DNA from: Geodermatophilus dictyosporus
GTDB taxonomy: Bacteria; Actinomycetota; Actinomycetes; Mycobacteriales; Geodermatophilaceae
Direction of reading: 5' to 3'
Length of the DNA: 64,000 nt
Assembly (NCBI RefSeq): GCF_900115505.1
Contig: NZ_FOWQ01000010.1
Coordinates: forward strand, 58,467-122,466
Notes under the pieces: model-generated
Told to the model about the DNA's origin: nothing
The model's database searches: none
The model's input: only the letters and a program-made list of their open reading frames with translations
Made by a program: the position numbers and the translations under genes
Part shown: piece by piece, positions 24,587-32,302 of the stretch
How positions within the stretch are numbered: the first letter of the stretch is position 1
How the letters are laid out: each line of letters begins with the position of its first letter

Positions 24587-25438
24587 GTGCTGCTCGACCG
24601 GGTGCACCGGGCGGTGACCGCGGCGCGGGAGGTCACCGACCACCCGGTGCTCGAGGCCCTGGCGCGGGTCGGGCTGGTCGCCTACGGCGTCGTCCACCTG
24701 CTCATCGGCTGGCTGGCCTGGCGGCTGTCCCGTGGCGCGGGCGGCACCGACGCCGACCAGACCGGGGCGCTGGAGACCGTCGCACGCACACCCGGCGGGG
24801 CGGTGCTGCTGTGGGCGATCGGCCTGGGGCTGCTCGCGCTGGCGCTGTGGCAGGGCGGTGAGGTGCTGCTGTGGTGGCGCGGGCTGCTCGACCGGGAGCA
24901 CCGCACCCGCACCGCGGTGGTGTGCGCCAAGTGCCTGGCCAAGGCCGCGGTGTACGCCGTCCTCGGGGTCACCGCGCTGCTGTTCGCGGTGGGCGCGGAG
25001 TACGAGGCCGACGAGCGGCTGCGCGAGCTGACCGGGGAGACGCTGGAGGTGCCCGGCGGCGCGGTGGCGGTCGGGACGGCGGCGGTCGGCGTCCTGGCGG
25101 TGGGTGCCTACTCGCTATGGCGCGGGGCCACCGGCGGGTTCATGCGCGACGTCGACCTGCCCGCCGCTCCCGACCGCTGGGAGCCGGTCATCGAGGTCGT
25201 CGGGCGGGTCGGCTACGTGGCCAAGGGCGTGGCGTTCGGCGTCGTCGGCGTGCTGCTGTTCCGCGCGGCGACGACCGCCGACGTCTCCACCGCCACCGGC
25301 CTCGACGGCGCGATGACCGCGATCGGCCGCACCGACGCCGGGCCGTGGCTGCTCGGCGTCGTCGCGGCCGGGTTCGCGGCGTTCGGCGTCTACGCCCTGG
25401 CCCGCGCCCGCTACCCCGACCGCGACCCGTCCTCCTAG
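24587..25438 (+). CDS. DUF1206 membrane protein, copy 3
   Basis: A 283-residue paralogue starting GTG 24587, six bases after the previous stop, so in one transcript with it. Same three-unit plan: VGLVAYGVVHLLIGWLAWRL, a middle unit after GETLEVPGGAVAV, and VGYVAKGVAFGVVGVLLFRA with GLDGAMTAIG. Its TAG stop lies in the tetranucleotide CTAG, which is also the stop of the opposite-strand SDR gene. Confidence 0.85.
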   Translation: MLLDRVHRAVTAAREVTDHPVLEALARVGLVAYGVVHLLIGWLAWRLSRGAGGTDADQTGALETVARTPGGAVLLWAIGLGLLALALWQGGEVLLWWRGLLDREHRTRTAVVCAKCLAKAAVYAVLGVTALLFAVGAEYEADERLRELTGETLEVPGGAVAVGTAAVGVLAVGAYSLWRGATGGFMRDVDLPAAPDRWEPVIEVVGRVGYVAKGVAFGVVGVLLFRAATTADVSTATGLDGAMTAIGRTDAGPWLLGVVAAGFAAFGVYALARARYPDRDPSS

Positions 25439-26196
25439 GTCCGCGGGCCGCCCGCGACGTAGACGACCTGGCCGGAGACGAAGCCGGCGCCCTCGCTGAC
25501 GAAGAACGAGACGGTGTGCGCGATGTCCTCGGGGACGCCGCCGCGGGCCACCGGGATGGCCGCCGCGCGCTCGGCCACGTACTCGTCCCAGTCGCGGCCG
25601 AGCCGCTCGGCGGTGGCCTTCGTCATCTCGGTCTGGATGAAGCCCGGCGCGATCGCGTTGGCGGTGACCCCGAACTTGCCCAGCTCCAGGGCGAGGGTCT
25701 TGGTGAACCCCTGCAGGCCGGCCTTCGCGGTGGCGTAGTTGGCCTGGCCGCGGTTGCCGAGCGCCGAGGTCGAGGACAGGTTCACCACCCGGCCCCACCT
25801 CGCGTCCACCATGTACTTCTGGCACGCGCGCGTCATGAGGAACGAGCCGCGCAGGTGGACGTGCATGACCAGGTCCCAGTCGGCGTCGGTCATCTTGAAC
25901 AGCATGTTGTCGCGGGTGACGCCCGCGTTGTTCACCAGCACGACGGGTGGGCCGAGCTCGGCGGCGATCCGGTCGACGGCGGCCTGCACCTGCTCGGCGT
26001 CGCCGACGTCGGCCCCCACGCCGAGCGCCCGCCCACCGGCGGCCTCGATCGCCCCGACCGTGCCGGCGGTCGATGCCTCGTTGAGGTCGATCACCGCGAC
26101 GGCGAAGCCGTCGGCGGCCAGGCGCAGCGCGGTCGCCGCACCGATGCCGCGGGCGGCGCCGGTGACGATCGCGACGCGGGCGGGGGTCTCGGTCAT
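25435..26196 (-). CDS. Short-chain dehydrogenase, 3-oxoacyl-ACP or acetoacetyl-CoA reductase type
   Basis: A 253-residue classical SDR. Cofactor motif TGAARGIG near residue 13, NNAG at about 88, catalytic Ser in NLSSTSAL and YATAK with the catalytic Tyr and Lys. The length and IQTEMTKA/PEDIAHTVSFFVSEGAGFVSGQV region fit FabG and PhaB enzymes that reduce 3-oxoacyl thioesters with NADPH. Its neighbour upstream is a thiolase on the same strand, so a thiolase-reductase pair for 3-hydroxyacyl-CoA formation (as in polyhydroxyalkanoate synthesis or reverse beta-oxidation) is plausible; no PHA synthase is present. Good GAGGAG site before ATG 26196. Confidence 0.87.
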   Translation of the reverse strand: MTETPARVAIVTGAARGIGAATALRLAADGFAVAVIDLNEASTAGTVGAIEAAGGRALGVGADVGDAEQVQAAVDRIAAELGPPVVLVNNAGVTRDNMLFKMTDADWDLVMHVHLRGSFLMTRACQKYMVDARWGRVVNLSSTSALGNRGQANYATAKAGLQGFTKTLALELGKFGVTANAIAPGFIQTEMTKATAERLGRDWDEYVAERAAAIPVARGGVPEDIAHTVSFFVSEGAGFVSGQVVYVAGGPRT

Positions 26197-26217
26197 GGGT
26201 GCCTACTCCTCGGGGTC

Positions 26218-26251
26218 GGGGGCTGCCGGCCGATCATGCCGGGCAGCCCCC
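26218..26251 (-). terminator. Hairpin between thiolase and reductase genes
   Basis: Perfect 10-bp stem (GGGGGCTGCC with its complement) plus an inner GGC/GCC pair, placed 18 bases after the thiolase stop and 22 before the reductase start. Likely to lower read-through between the two genes. Confidence 0.6.
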
Positions 26252-26268
26252 GGTACCCGCCTGCCGGC

Positions 26269-27480
26269 CTACGCGCGCTCGAACAGCGCGGCCAGGCCCT
26301 GCCCGCCGCCGATGCACATGGTCTCCAGGCCGTAGCGGGCGCCGCGGCGGTCCATCTCGCGGGTCAGCGTGGCGAGGATGCGGCCGCCGGTGGCACCCAC
26401 CGGGTGGCCGAGCGAGATGCCGGAGCCGTTGACGTTGGTGCGCTCGAAGTCGGCCTCGGTGAAGCCCCACTCCCGGGTCACCGCGAGGACCTGGCTGGCG
26501 AAGGCCTCGTTGAGCTCGATGAGGTCGACGTCGGAGAGCTTCACGCCGGCCAGCTCCAGCGCCTTGGCCGTCGCCGGGACCGGGCCGATGCCCATGGTCC
26601 GCGGCGGGACGCCGGCGACGGCCCAGGACACCAGCCGGGCCAGCGGGCGCAGGCCCAGCTCGGCGGCCTTCTCCGGTGAGGTGACCACGCAGACCGCGGC
26701 GCCGTCGTTCTGGCCGCTGGCGTTGCCGGCGGTGACGGTGGCCTCGGGGTCGTCCCGGCCGAGGATGGGGCGGAGCCTCGCCAGGGTCTCCACGTTCGAG
26801 TCCGGGCGGATGTGCTCGTCGCGGTCGACGACGGTGTCGCCCTTCCGGCCCGTGATCGTGACCGGGACGATCTCGTCGGCGAAGCGGCCCTCCGCGGTGG
26901 CCGCGGCGGCGCGCTGGTGGCTGCGGACGGCGTACTCGTCCTGCTCCTCACGGCCGATCGAGTACTCCCGGCGCAGGTTCTCCGCGGTCTCGAGCATCCC
27001 GCCGGGCACCGGGTGGTTCACCCCGCCGGCGGTCACCCGGCCGCGGGCCAGGCCGTCCTGCAGCAGCACGCCGGGACCGGCCTTCACGCCCCAGCGCATG
27101 GCCTGCGAGTAAAAGGGCGCGTTGCTCATCGACTCCGCGCCGCCGGCCAGGACGACCTCGGCGGCGCCGGTCTGCACCTGCATGGCCGCGTAGAGCACCG
27201 CCTGCAGGCCCGAGCCGCAGCGGCGGTCGACCTGGATGCCACTGACGGTCACCGGCAGGCCGGCGTCCAGGGCCGCGACCCGGCCGATCGCGGGGGCCTC
27301 CATGGTCGGGTAGCAGTGCCCGAGGACGACGTCGTCGACCGACTCCGGCGGCAGGCCGGTGCGCTCCATCAGCGCCCGGACGACCGTGGAGGCGAGGTCC
27401 TGCACCGGCACGTCGCGCAGCGATCCGCCGAAGCCCCCGACCGGGGTCCGCACCGGCTCGCAGATGACCGCATCCCGCAC
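26269..27480 (-). CDS. Acetyl-CoA acetyltransferase (thiolase)
   Basis: A 403-residue thiolase with all catalytic positions: nucleophile Cys in RRCGSGLQA (near residue 88), NEAFA, His in GHPVGATGGR and the second Cys in CIGGGQG near the C-terminus. The TMGIGPVPA block and length fit degradative or biosynthetic type II thiolases (AtoB/PhaA-like), which exchange acetyl groups between acetyl-CoA and 3-oxoacyl-CoA. Starts at GTG 27480 with GAGGAGGA upstream. Pairs by position with the reductase downstream. Confidence 0.92.
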   Translation of the reverse strand: MRDAVICEPVRTPVGGFGGSLRDVPVQDLASTVVRALMERTGLPPESVDDVVLGHCYPTMEAPAIGRVAALDAGLPVTVSGIQVDRRCGSGLQAVLYAAMQVQTGAAEVVLAGGAESMSNAPFYSQAMRWGVKAGPGVLLQDGLARGRVTAGGVNHPVPGGMLETAENLRREYSIGREEQDEYAVRSHQRAAAATAEGRFADEIVPVTITGRKGDTVVDRDEHIRPDSNVETLARLRPILGRDDPEATVTAGNASGQNDGAAVCVVTSPEKAAELGLRPLARLVSWAVAGVPPRTMGIGPVPATAKALELAGVKLSDVDLIELNEAFASQVLAVTREWGFTEADFERTNVNGSGISLGHPVGATGGRILATLTREMDRRGARYGLETMCIGGGQGLAALFERA

Positions 27481-27581
27481 GGCGTCCTCCTCCTCGACAC
27501 GGCCGGCTCCGCCTCGGACCGGCGCCGTCGCCGAGTCTGCTCCTCCGGCCCCGCGGGCGCGCAGCCAGGTCGGGGAGGTGC

Positions 27582-27601
27582 CGGGCCCCTGCCGGGGCCC
27601 G
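27582..27601 (-). terminator. Hairpin terminator after STAS gene
   Basis: Perfect palindrome, CGGGCCCC and complement around a 4-base loop, immediately after the stop of the STAS gene. Confidence 0.6.
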
Positions 27602-27604
27602 TGC

Positions 27605-27976
27605 TCAGGCGGCGCCGGCTCCGGCGCGGCGCTCGACCTGCTCGACGGCGAGGAGCTCCCACAGGCCGGTGACCTGCAGGGCGCGGGCCACCGCGCGGGT
27701 ACCGACGAGCACGCGCAGCCGGACGCCGGTCCCGACGGCGGTGCGGTGCGCGATCGCGAGGGTGGACAGGCCGGCCGAGTCGAGGAAGGTGACCGCCTCG
27801 AGGTCCACGGTCACCGAGCGGGAGCCGTCGGCGAAGGCCGCGTCCAGGGCGCGGCGCAGCTGGGGTGCGGTGGAGCAGTCGACCTCGCCGGACAGGACGA
27901 GGCGCGCCGCCCCGTCGACGGCGTGGGTCTCGACGCGGAGCAGGTCGTCGGTGGGGCCAGGGGAGATGATGGTCAC
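27605..27976 (-). CDS. STAS-domain anti-anti-sigma factor
   Basis: A 123-residue single STAS domain started at GTG 27976, which has GAGGAG seven bases upstream; the longer frame from 28030 lacks homology. Key features: LSGEVDCSTAPQLRRAL near residue 30 and VTFLDSAGLSTLA, in which the Ser of DSAG is the usual phosphorylation site. Such proteins release sigma factors by binding an anti-sigma kinase when not phosphorylated. The PAS/PP2C phosphatase at 12078-14699 is a possible dephosphorylating partner in the same window, though 13 kb away; no anti-sigma kinase or sigma gene is visible here. Confidence 0.85.
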   Translation of the reverse strand: MTIISPGPTDDLLRVETHAVDGAARLVLSGEVDCSTAPQLRRALDAAFADGSRSVTVDLEAVTFLDSAGLSTLAIAHRTAVGTGVRLRVLVGTRAVARALQVTGLWELLAVEQVERRAGAGAA

Positions 27977-28248
27977 GGTGCGCTCCTCGGTCGAGGGCGG
28001 GCCCGTGCGGATGAGCGGCCCGTGAGCCACACCACGACGCAGAGTCCAGCGTTGGGGTTCACGGCTGTCGGTTGAACCGCACCCAGGACGTTAGGCCCGG
28101 GACCCATGGCGCGCAAGGGTCCCGGACGCCCGGCGGAGTGCCGCCGACCACGGTCCCCGCCCGTCCTCCACCGGCCGGACACCGGCCCGCCACCTGCGAG
28201 GACGCGCTCCCGACCGGCAGCGCGGCCGGCGCGGGGATACTGGTGGGC

Positions 28249-28563
28249 GTGAGCAAGCGGCTGGCCCTGGCGGGGCTGATCTGGGCGGCCGTGTCCGTCG
28301 TCGCCTTCGTCGCGGTGAGCGACGTCATCGTCGCCGCGGGCCTGGTCATCTTCGGCTTCGTCCTGCTCGTCGTGCTGGCGATGGCGAGCGACTGGGAGCA
28401 GCACCCCGACTTCGAGGAGCGCGAGATGCACCGCGCCCAGCGCCGGGCGGCCCGGTGGCACCGCGGCGCCGGCGCCCGGGCCCGCGACCGCGAGCGGTGG
28501 GAGGCCCACCAGGCGCGGAAGGCCGCGCGCACCCGGACGCCGGGCGACGACGACCGGGCCTGA
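28249..28563 (+). CDS. Small two-span membrane protein with basic tail
   Basis: A 104-residue protein from GTG 28249. Two hydrophobic segments (about 5-22 and 26-46: LALAGLIWAAVSVVAFVAV, VIVAAGLVIFGFVLLVVLA) are followed by an acidic SDWEQHPDFEERE stretch and an Arg/Ala-rich cytoplasmic tail. No family recognised. In-frame codons upstream to 28072 are Pro/Gly/Arg-rich and probably not translated. Confidence 0.62.
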   Translation: MSKRLALAGLIWAAVSVVAFVAVSDVIVAAGLVIFGFVLLVVLAMASDWEQHPDFEEREMHRAQRRAARWHRGAGARARDRERWEAHQARKAARTRTPGDDDRA

Positions 28564-28617
28564 CCCGGAGGACGTGACCCCGGGGACCCGTCCCGGACAC
28601 CGGTCCCGGAAAACCGG

Positions 28618-28664
28618 TCGACCGTGCGGGCGGCCGGTCCTACGGTCGGCGCATGCGCTCCTGA
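28618..28664 (+). promoter_or_regulatory. Predicted leaderless promoter with three-codon upstream ORF
   Basis: A -35-like TCGACC, 17 bases, and a -10 TACGGT (28641-28646) stand six bases before ATG CGC TCC TGA (28653-28664). The geometry is that of leaderless transcripts, which would begin at this ATG and translate only Met-Arg-Ser. The gene at 28811 follows 146 bases later with its own ribosome site. Confidence 0.4.
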
Positions 28665-28810
28665 GCCGCCCTCGCGACGACGCCCGCGTCCGCACCGGAC
28701 GCCCGCGGGTCGAGCCCCTGGCTCCCCGCCCCCTCCCGCCCGGCTCCCGGGCGCCCCTCCCCTGGCTGCCGGCTGCCCGCGGCCGGTCCGACCTCCCCCA
28801 GGAGGCCCCC

Positions 28811-29176
28811 GTGTCACGCCCTCTCCGCTCCTCCGGCCCGGCGGTCACCGCCGCCCGCGCCACCCTGTCCGCCGACGACGCCGCCGCCTTCGACCGGCTC
28901 GTCTCCGCCGTGCTGGCCTCCCCCGGGACCGCCCTGGGCCCGGCCCTGCGCGCCCAGCTGCCGGGCCCGTCCGGGGTGCGGTGGCTGCGGACGGCGGGCC
29001 TGCCGCCCACCACCCGGGCGGCGGCACTCACCGCCGAGCAGTGGTTGTCGCTGTACCGCTGCTGGTCGTCGGTCGCGCCGGTGCCGCACACCGGCCGGCC
29101 GGGCCGGGGAGCGGTCGGGCGGCCCTCGGCCCACGGCCACGCGCCGGGCGCCCTCGCCGCGCCCCGCTGGCACTGA
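28811..29176 (+). CDS. Hypothetical protein
   Basis: A 121-residue protein from GTG 28811, fixed by a perfect AGGAGG six bases before it. Two short helical regions (TLSADDAAAFDRLVSAVLAS; AALTAEQWLSLYRCW) are joined by a Pro/Gly-rich linker, and the C-terminus is basic and Gly/Pro-rich. Not recognised. It has an unusually long untranslated region upstream that carries a possible start-stop leader ORF. It converges with the large ATPase gene; only 9 bases separate the stops. Confidence 0.6.
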   Translation: MSRPLRSSGPAVTAARATLSADDAAAFDRLVSAVLASPGTALGPALRAQLPGPSGVRWLRTAGLPPTTRAAALTAEQWLSLYRCWSSVAPVPHTGRPGRGAVGRPSAHGHAPGALAAPRWH

Positions 29177-29185
29177 GCGGCCGGG

Positions 29186-32100
29186 CTAGCCGAGCGCGTC
29201 CTCGGCGGCGAGGTCGGCGGCCCGGCCGGGGTCGGCGAACGCCTCGGCCAGCGCCTGCCGCAGCGGCCACGCCCCGGCCCGCCAGGCCAGCGCCCGGCCG
29301 AGCGCGGGCGGGCTGCCGTCGACGTGGTCGGCGGCGCCGTCCGGCCACCAGGCCACCGGCCGGCCGTCGACGAGCAGCGGCTCGTGGACGGCGACCTCGC
29401 CGTCGAGCTCCGCGACGCCCAGCCGGGCCGCGGCCAGCCCGGCGCCGGGCAGCGCCGACCAGGCCTGCCGCCGCGCCGGGCGGCTGGTCACCGTGCCGGT
29501 CACCCGCTCGGAGGCCAGCGGCAGGTCGAGCAGGTCGGCCACCGCTGCCGGCGCCCCGCCCGCGGGGACCAGCGCCCCGTCGACCAGTGGCTGCACCCAG
29601 GGCGCGTCGAGCACCAGCACCGGCTCGCGGCCGGGGGCGGCCACCCGGTCCGGCGCCACCCGTACCGCGGCCGGCGGGGCGACGTCCACGCCGTCGAGGG
29701 CCTCGGCCAGCCGCGCGTAGACCGTGCGCAGGACAGCCGCCGACACCGTCCGCTCCGGGTCGCCGAGCCGGTCGAGCAGGTCGAGCGCGGCGTCGACGTC
29801 GGCGAGCACGTCCCCGACGGTCGCGGGCGGGCGCAGTCGCTCGAGCACCTCGCGCGGGCCGGACGCCGGGTCGTACAGCCCCTGCAGCTCGCGGCTGCCC
29901 GGCGCGCGCAGCCGGTCGGGTCGCCGGCCGGCGAGCACCGGGTGGGTGGTCAGCCACCAGCGCAGGTATCCCGGGGCGGCGACGCCGTCGAGGACGACGT
30001 CGGCCCACGCCTCCGCAGGCAGGCCGGCCAGCAGCGCCAGCGCGCCGGCCCAGTCGGCGACCAGCTCCAGGTCGCGGACGGCGCACAGCGGCGGCCAGGC
30101 CGGCGGCGGGCCGGGGGGCAGCCGGTCGAGGACGGCGTCGGCCCACGCGCCGGCGGCGTCGACGTCGAGCTCGTCGGGGTCCTCGGCGCGCACCAGCGCG
30201 AAGGTGACCAGCACGCCGGCCGCCCGCAGTGCCGCCGGGTCCTGGCCGTCGGCGAAGGACGGGTCGAGCAGGCCCAGCGCGCCGTCCTCCAGGACCGCGG
30301 CGAGCGGGGCGCCGGGCATGAGCAGCTCCCCCGCCGGCGCCCAGGCACCCTCGGCGTCGGGGAGCGCCAGCTCGGCCAGCCACGGCAGCTCCCCGGGGGC
30401 GGTCCCCGCGGCGGTCACCAGGGCGAGCACCGCGCGGGCCAGGTCGGCGGGGTCGGCGTCGCCCCAGTCCTCCTCCACGGCGTCCACCGACTCCTCCACC
30501 GCCGCGCGCACCGCGGGGTCGGCGAGCACCGCCGCCGCGGTGGCCGGCGAGGCACCGAGGCGCTCGAGCAGCCGCCGTGCCGCGGGCGGCGCGACCGCGT
30601 CGGGGTGCGCCACCCGCAGCGACAGCGGGCCGAGCCGCCCGACGGGCAGGTCGTCGGCGGGCAGCAGCACGCCGGCCGGACCGGGCGCGGTCCGCCCGTC
30701 GGCCAGCGGGACGGGCAGCGCGCCGAGCTCCTCGCGGTCGGCGCCGTCGAGGGAGGCGTAGAGCCGCGCCCACCACTGCGGGGGCCGGGCCACCCCGCCG
30801 ACGGCCTCGGCCACCTCGGCCGGCCCCACCCGCCGGAGACCGAGCGCGGCCAGCGCCGGGGCGCCCTCGCGCCGGGCCCAGCCGGCCGGCAGCAGGCCCG
30901 GCACCACCCCGGCCAGGACGGCGGTCCGCTCCTCGGAGGCGTCGTCGAGCACCGTGGCCCGGTCCGGCCTCTGCCGGGCGTCGGGGTCGTCGGCGAGCGG
31001 CAGCCAGGCCGTCGTGCGCAGCCGGTCGAGCGCGGCGCTGCCCAGGGCGGCGTCGAGTTCGGCGGCGGCCAGGCCGATGCGCGGCACGAGGGCCAGGACG
31101 GCGGGGTCCGGCGCCAGCGCGGCGAGCAGGCCGGCGTAGGCCTCCGCGCAGACGTCGACCAGGGCGTCGGTGACCGGGCCGGGGGCGACGTGCCGCCGGT
31201 CGGGGCCGAGCGGGAACGGGGCGACCAGCCGGGCGGGCAGCGACAGCGGCTCGTCGCTGGGGGTCGGCGCGTGCACCACCTGGCGCACCGGCAGCGGCTC
31301 GGGCCGGCCGTCGTCGTCCAGCGGCACCGCCCAGGTGACGGCGTAGCCGCGGCGGGCGCGCTCCTCGACCGGGCGGCCGGCGAACAGCTCCTCGGCCAGC
31401 TCGCCGGTGCGCTCCTCCAGCCGCCACGTGCGCGTCCGGTCGCCGTCGCGCAGCCGGGCCAGCGGCGAGGTGTGCGTGCAGGCCAGCGTCCGGGTCGCGC
31501 CGTCGACGACCACCTCGATCTCGGCCAGGCCCGGCAGCGCGAGCAGCAGCTCGGCCGGCAGCTCCTCCAGCGCCGTGCGGACGGCGACCCGCGAGCCCGG
31601 GCGCAGCGGCAGCACGACCTCGGTGGCGTAGCCCTCGGGCGGGGTCCCCTCGGCCGGCCAGGGCAGCCGGAGCACGGGGACCGCGCCGTCACGGCGGGCC
31701 AGCTCCCCGGCCAGCGCGGGCACGTCGGCGACCTCGGCGCGGGTGCGGGCGGCGCTGAAGCGCACACCCCCGCCGGCCGAGTGCACGGCCGGCTCGTCGG
31801 TGACGGTGAGGACGGCGGCGAAGCCCACCCCGAACCGGCCGACGGTCGGCATCGGCGGCCCGCCCGCGCCTCCGGAGTGGCCGACCGTCTGCGATCCGTC
31901 GCGCTTGGCCGACGCCCGCAGGCTGGCCAGCCCGCCCACCCCGGCGGCGTCGAGCGGCGCCCCGGTGTTGGCCGCGTGCAGCACCTCTCCCCCGCCGCCG
32001 ACGTCGGCCAACTCCAGCCGCAGCCGGCCCGGGACCCCCGCGCGGGCGGCCGCGTCGGCGGCGTTCTGCGCCAGCTCGACCAGCAGCCGGTCGCGGTAGC

Positions 32101-32227
32101 CGCCGCGGACGAGGTCCTCCTCGGCGTTGGCGTCCTCGCGGAAGCGCGCCGGGGAGTCGGTCCACGCGGCCAGCACCCGGCGGCGCAGCTCCGCGGTGGC
32201 GAAGGGGTCGGACACGGGGCTCAGCAT
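29186..32227 (-). CDS. Sacsin N-terminal ATP-binding-like (GHKL) protein
   Basis: A 1013-residue protein. Residues 45-200 form an HSP90/histidine-kinase type ATP-binding fold: ELAQNAADAAARAG (N box), then GVGGLASLRASAKRDG and the glycine lid GRFGVGFAAVL. This matches the N-terminal domain of sacsin and its bacterial relatives. The remaining 800 residues are Ala/Leu/Pro-rich, mostly helical, without other known motifs. Relatives occur alone in actinobacterial genomes; a chaperone-like role is inferred, and some HSP90-type solo ATPases belong to defence loci. Start at ATG 32227 (GGAGG about 15 bases upstream); GTG 32215 is an alternative. It diverges from the aldehyde dehydrogenase gene. Confidence 0.8.
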   Translation of the reverse strand: MLSPVSDPFATAELRRRVLAAWTDSPARFREDANAEEDLVRGGYRDRLLVELAQNAADAAARAGVPGRLRLELADVGGGGEVLHAANTGAPLDAAGVGGLASLRASAKRDGSQTVGHSGGAGGPPMPTVGRFGVGFAAVLTVTDEPAVHSAGGGVRFSAARTRAEVADVPALAGELARRDGAVPVLRLPWPAEGTPPEGYATEVVLPLRPGSRVAVRTALEELPAELLLALPGLAEIEVVVDGATRTLACTHTSPLARLRDGDRTRTWRLEERTGELAEELFAGRPVEERARRGYAVTWAVPLDDDGRPEPLPVRQVVHAPTPSDEPLSLPARLVAPFPLGPDRRHVAPGPVTDALVDVCAEAYAGLLAALAPDPAVLALVPRIGLAAAELDAALGSAALDRLRTTAWLPLADDPDARQRPDRATVLDDASEERTAVLAGVVPGLLPAGWARREGAPALAALGLRRVGPAEVAEAVGGVARPPQWWARLYASLDGADREELGALPVPLADGRTAPGPAGVLLPADDLPVGRLGPLSLRVAHPDAVAPPAARRLLERLGASPATAAAVLADPAVRAAVEESVDAVEEDWGDADPADLARAVLALVTAAGTAPGELPWLAELALPDAEGAWAPAGELLMPGAPLAAVLEDGALGLLDPSFADGQDPAALRAAGVLVTFALVRAEDPDELDVDAAGAWADAVLDRLPPGPPPAWPPLCAVRDLELVADWAGALALLAGLPAEAWADVVLDGVAAPGYLRWWLTTHPVLAGRRPDRLRAPGSRELQGLYDPASGPREVLERLRPPATVGDVLADVDAALDLLDRLGDPERTVSAAVLRTVYARLAEALDGVDVAPPAAVRVAPDRVAAPGREPVLVLDAPWVQPLVDGALVPAGGAPAAVADLLDLPLASERVTGTVTSRPARRQAWSALPGAGLAAARLGVAELDGEVAVHEPLLVDGRPVAWWPDGAADHVDGSPPALGRALAWRAGAWPLRQALAEAFADPGRAADLAAEDALG

Positions 32228-32251
32228 GGCAGCGCGCGGGGCCTCCGAACG

Positions 32252-32267
32252 GGTCCGCGAACGGACC
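32252..32267. promoter_or_regulatory. Operator-like inverted repeat
   Basis: GGTCCG CGAA CGGACC, a perfect 6-bp inverted repeat with 4-base centre, overlapped by a direct repeat of CGAACGG. It sits in the 75-bp gap between divergent genes, just upstream of the -10 of the aldehyde dehydrogenase gene; a repressor site is likely. The regulator is not known. Confidence 0.5.
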
Positions 32268-32289
32268 TACGCACCGGTAACTTGCCGGG

Positions 32290-32295
32290 TACCAT
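32290..32295 (+). promoter_or_regulatory. -10 element of a leaderless promoter
   Basis: TACCAT stands seven bases before the ATG of the aldehyde dehydrogenase gene, and no Shine-Dalgarno sequence is present, which is the usual actinobacterial leaderless arrangement. No convincing -35 is seen at the right distance, so an activator or the nearby operator may matter. Confidence 0.5.
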
Positions 32296-32302
32296 CCGCC
32301 GC

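Noticed and set aside
29324..32302. Plus-strand frame continuing upstream of the aldehyde dehydrogenase
   Set aside because: Opposite to the sacsin-like gene; dehydrogenase homology begins only at ATG 32303.
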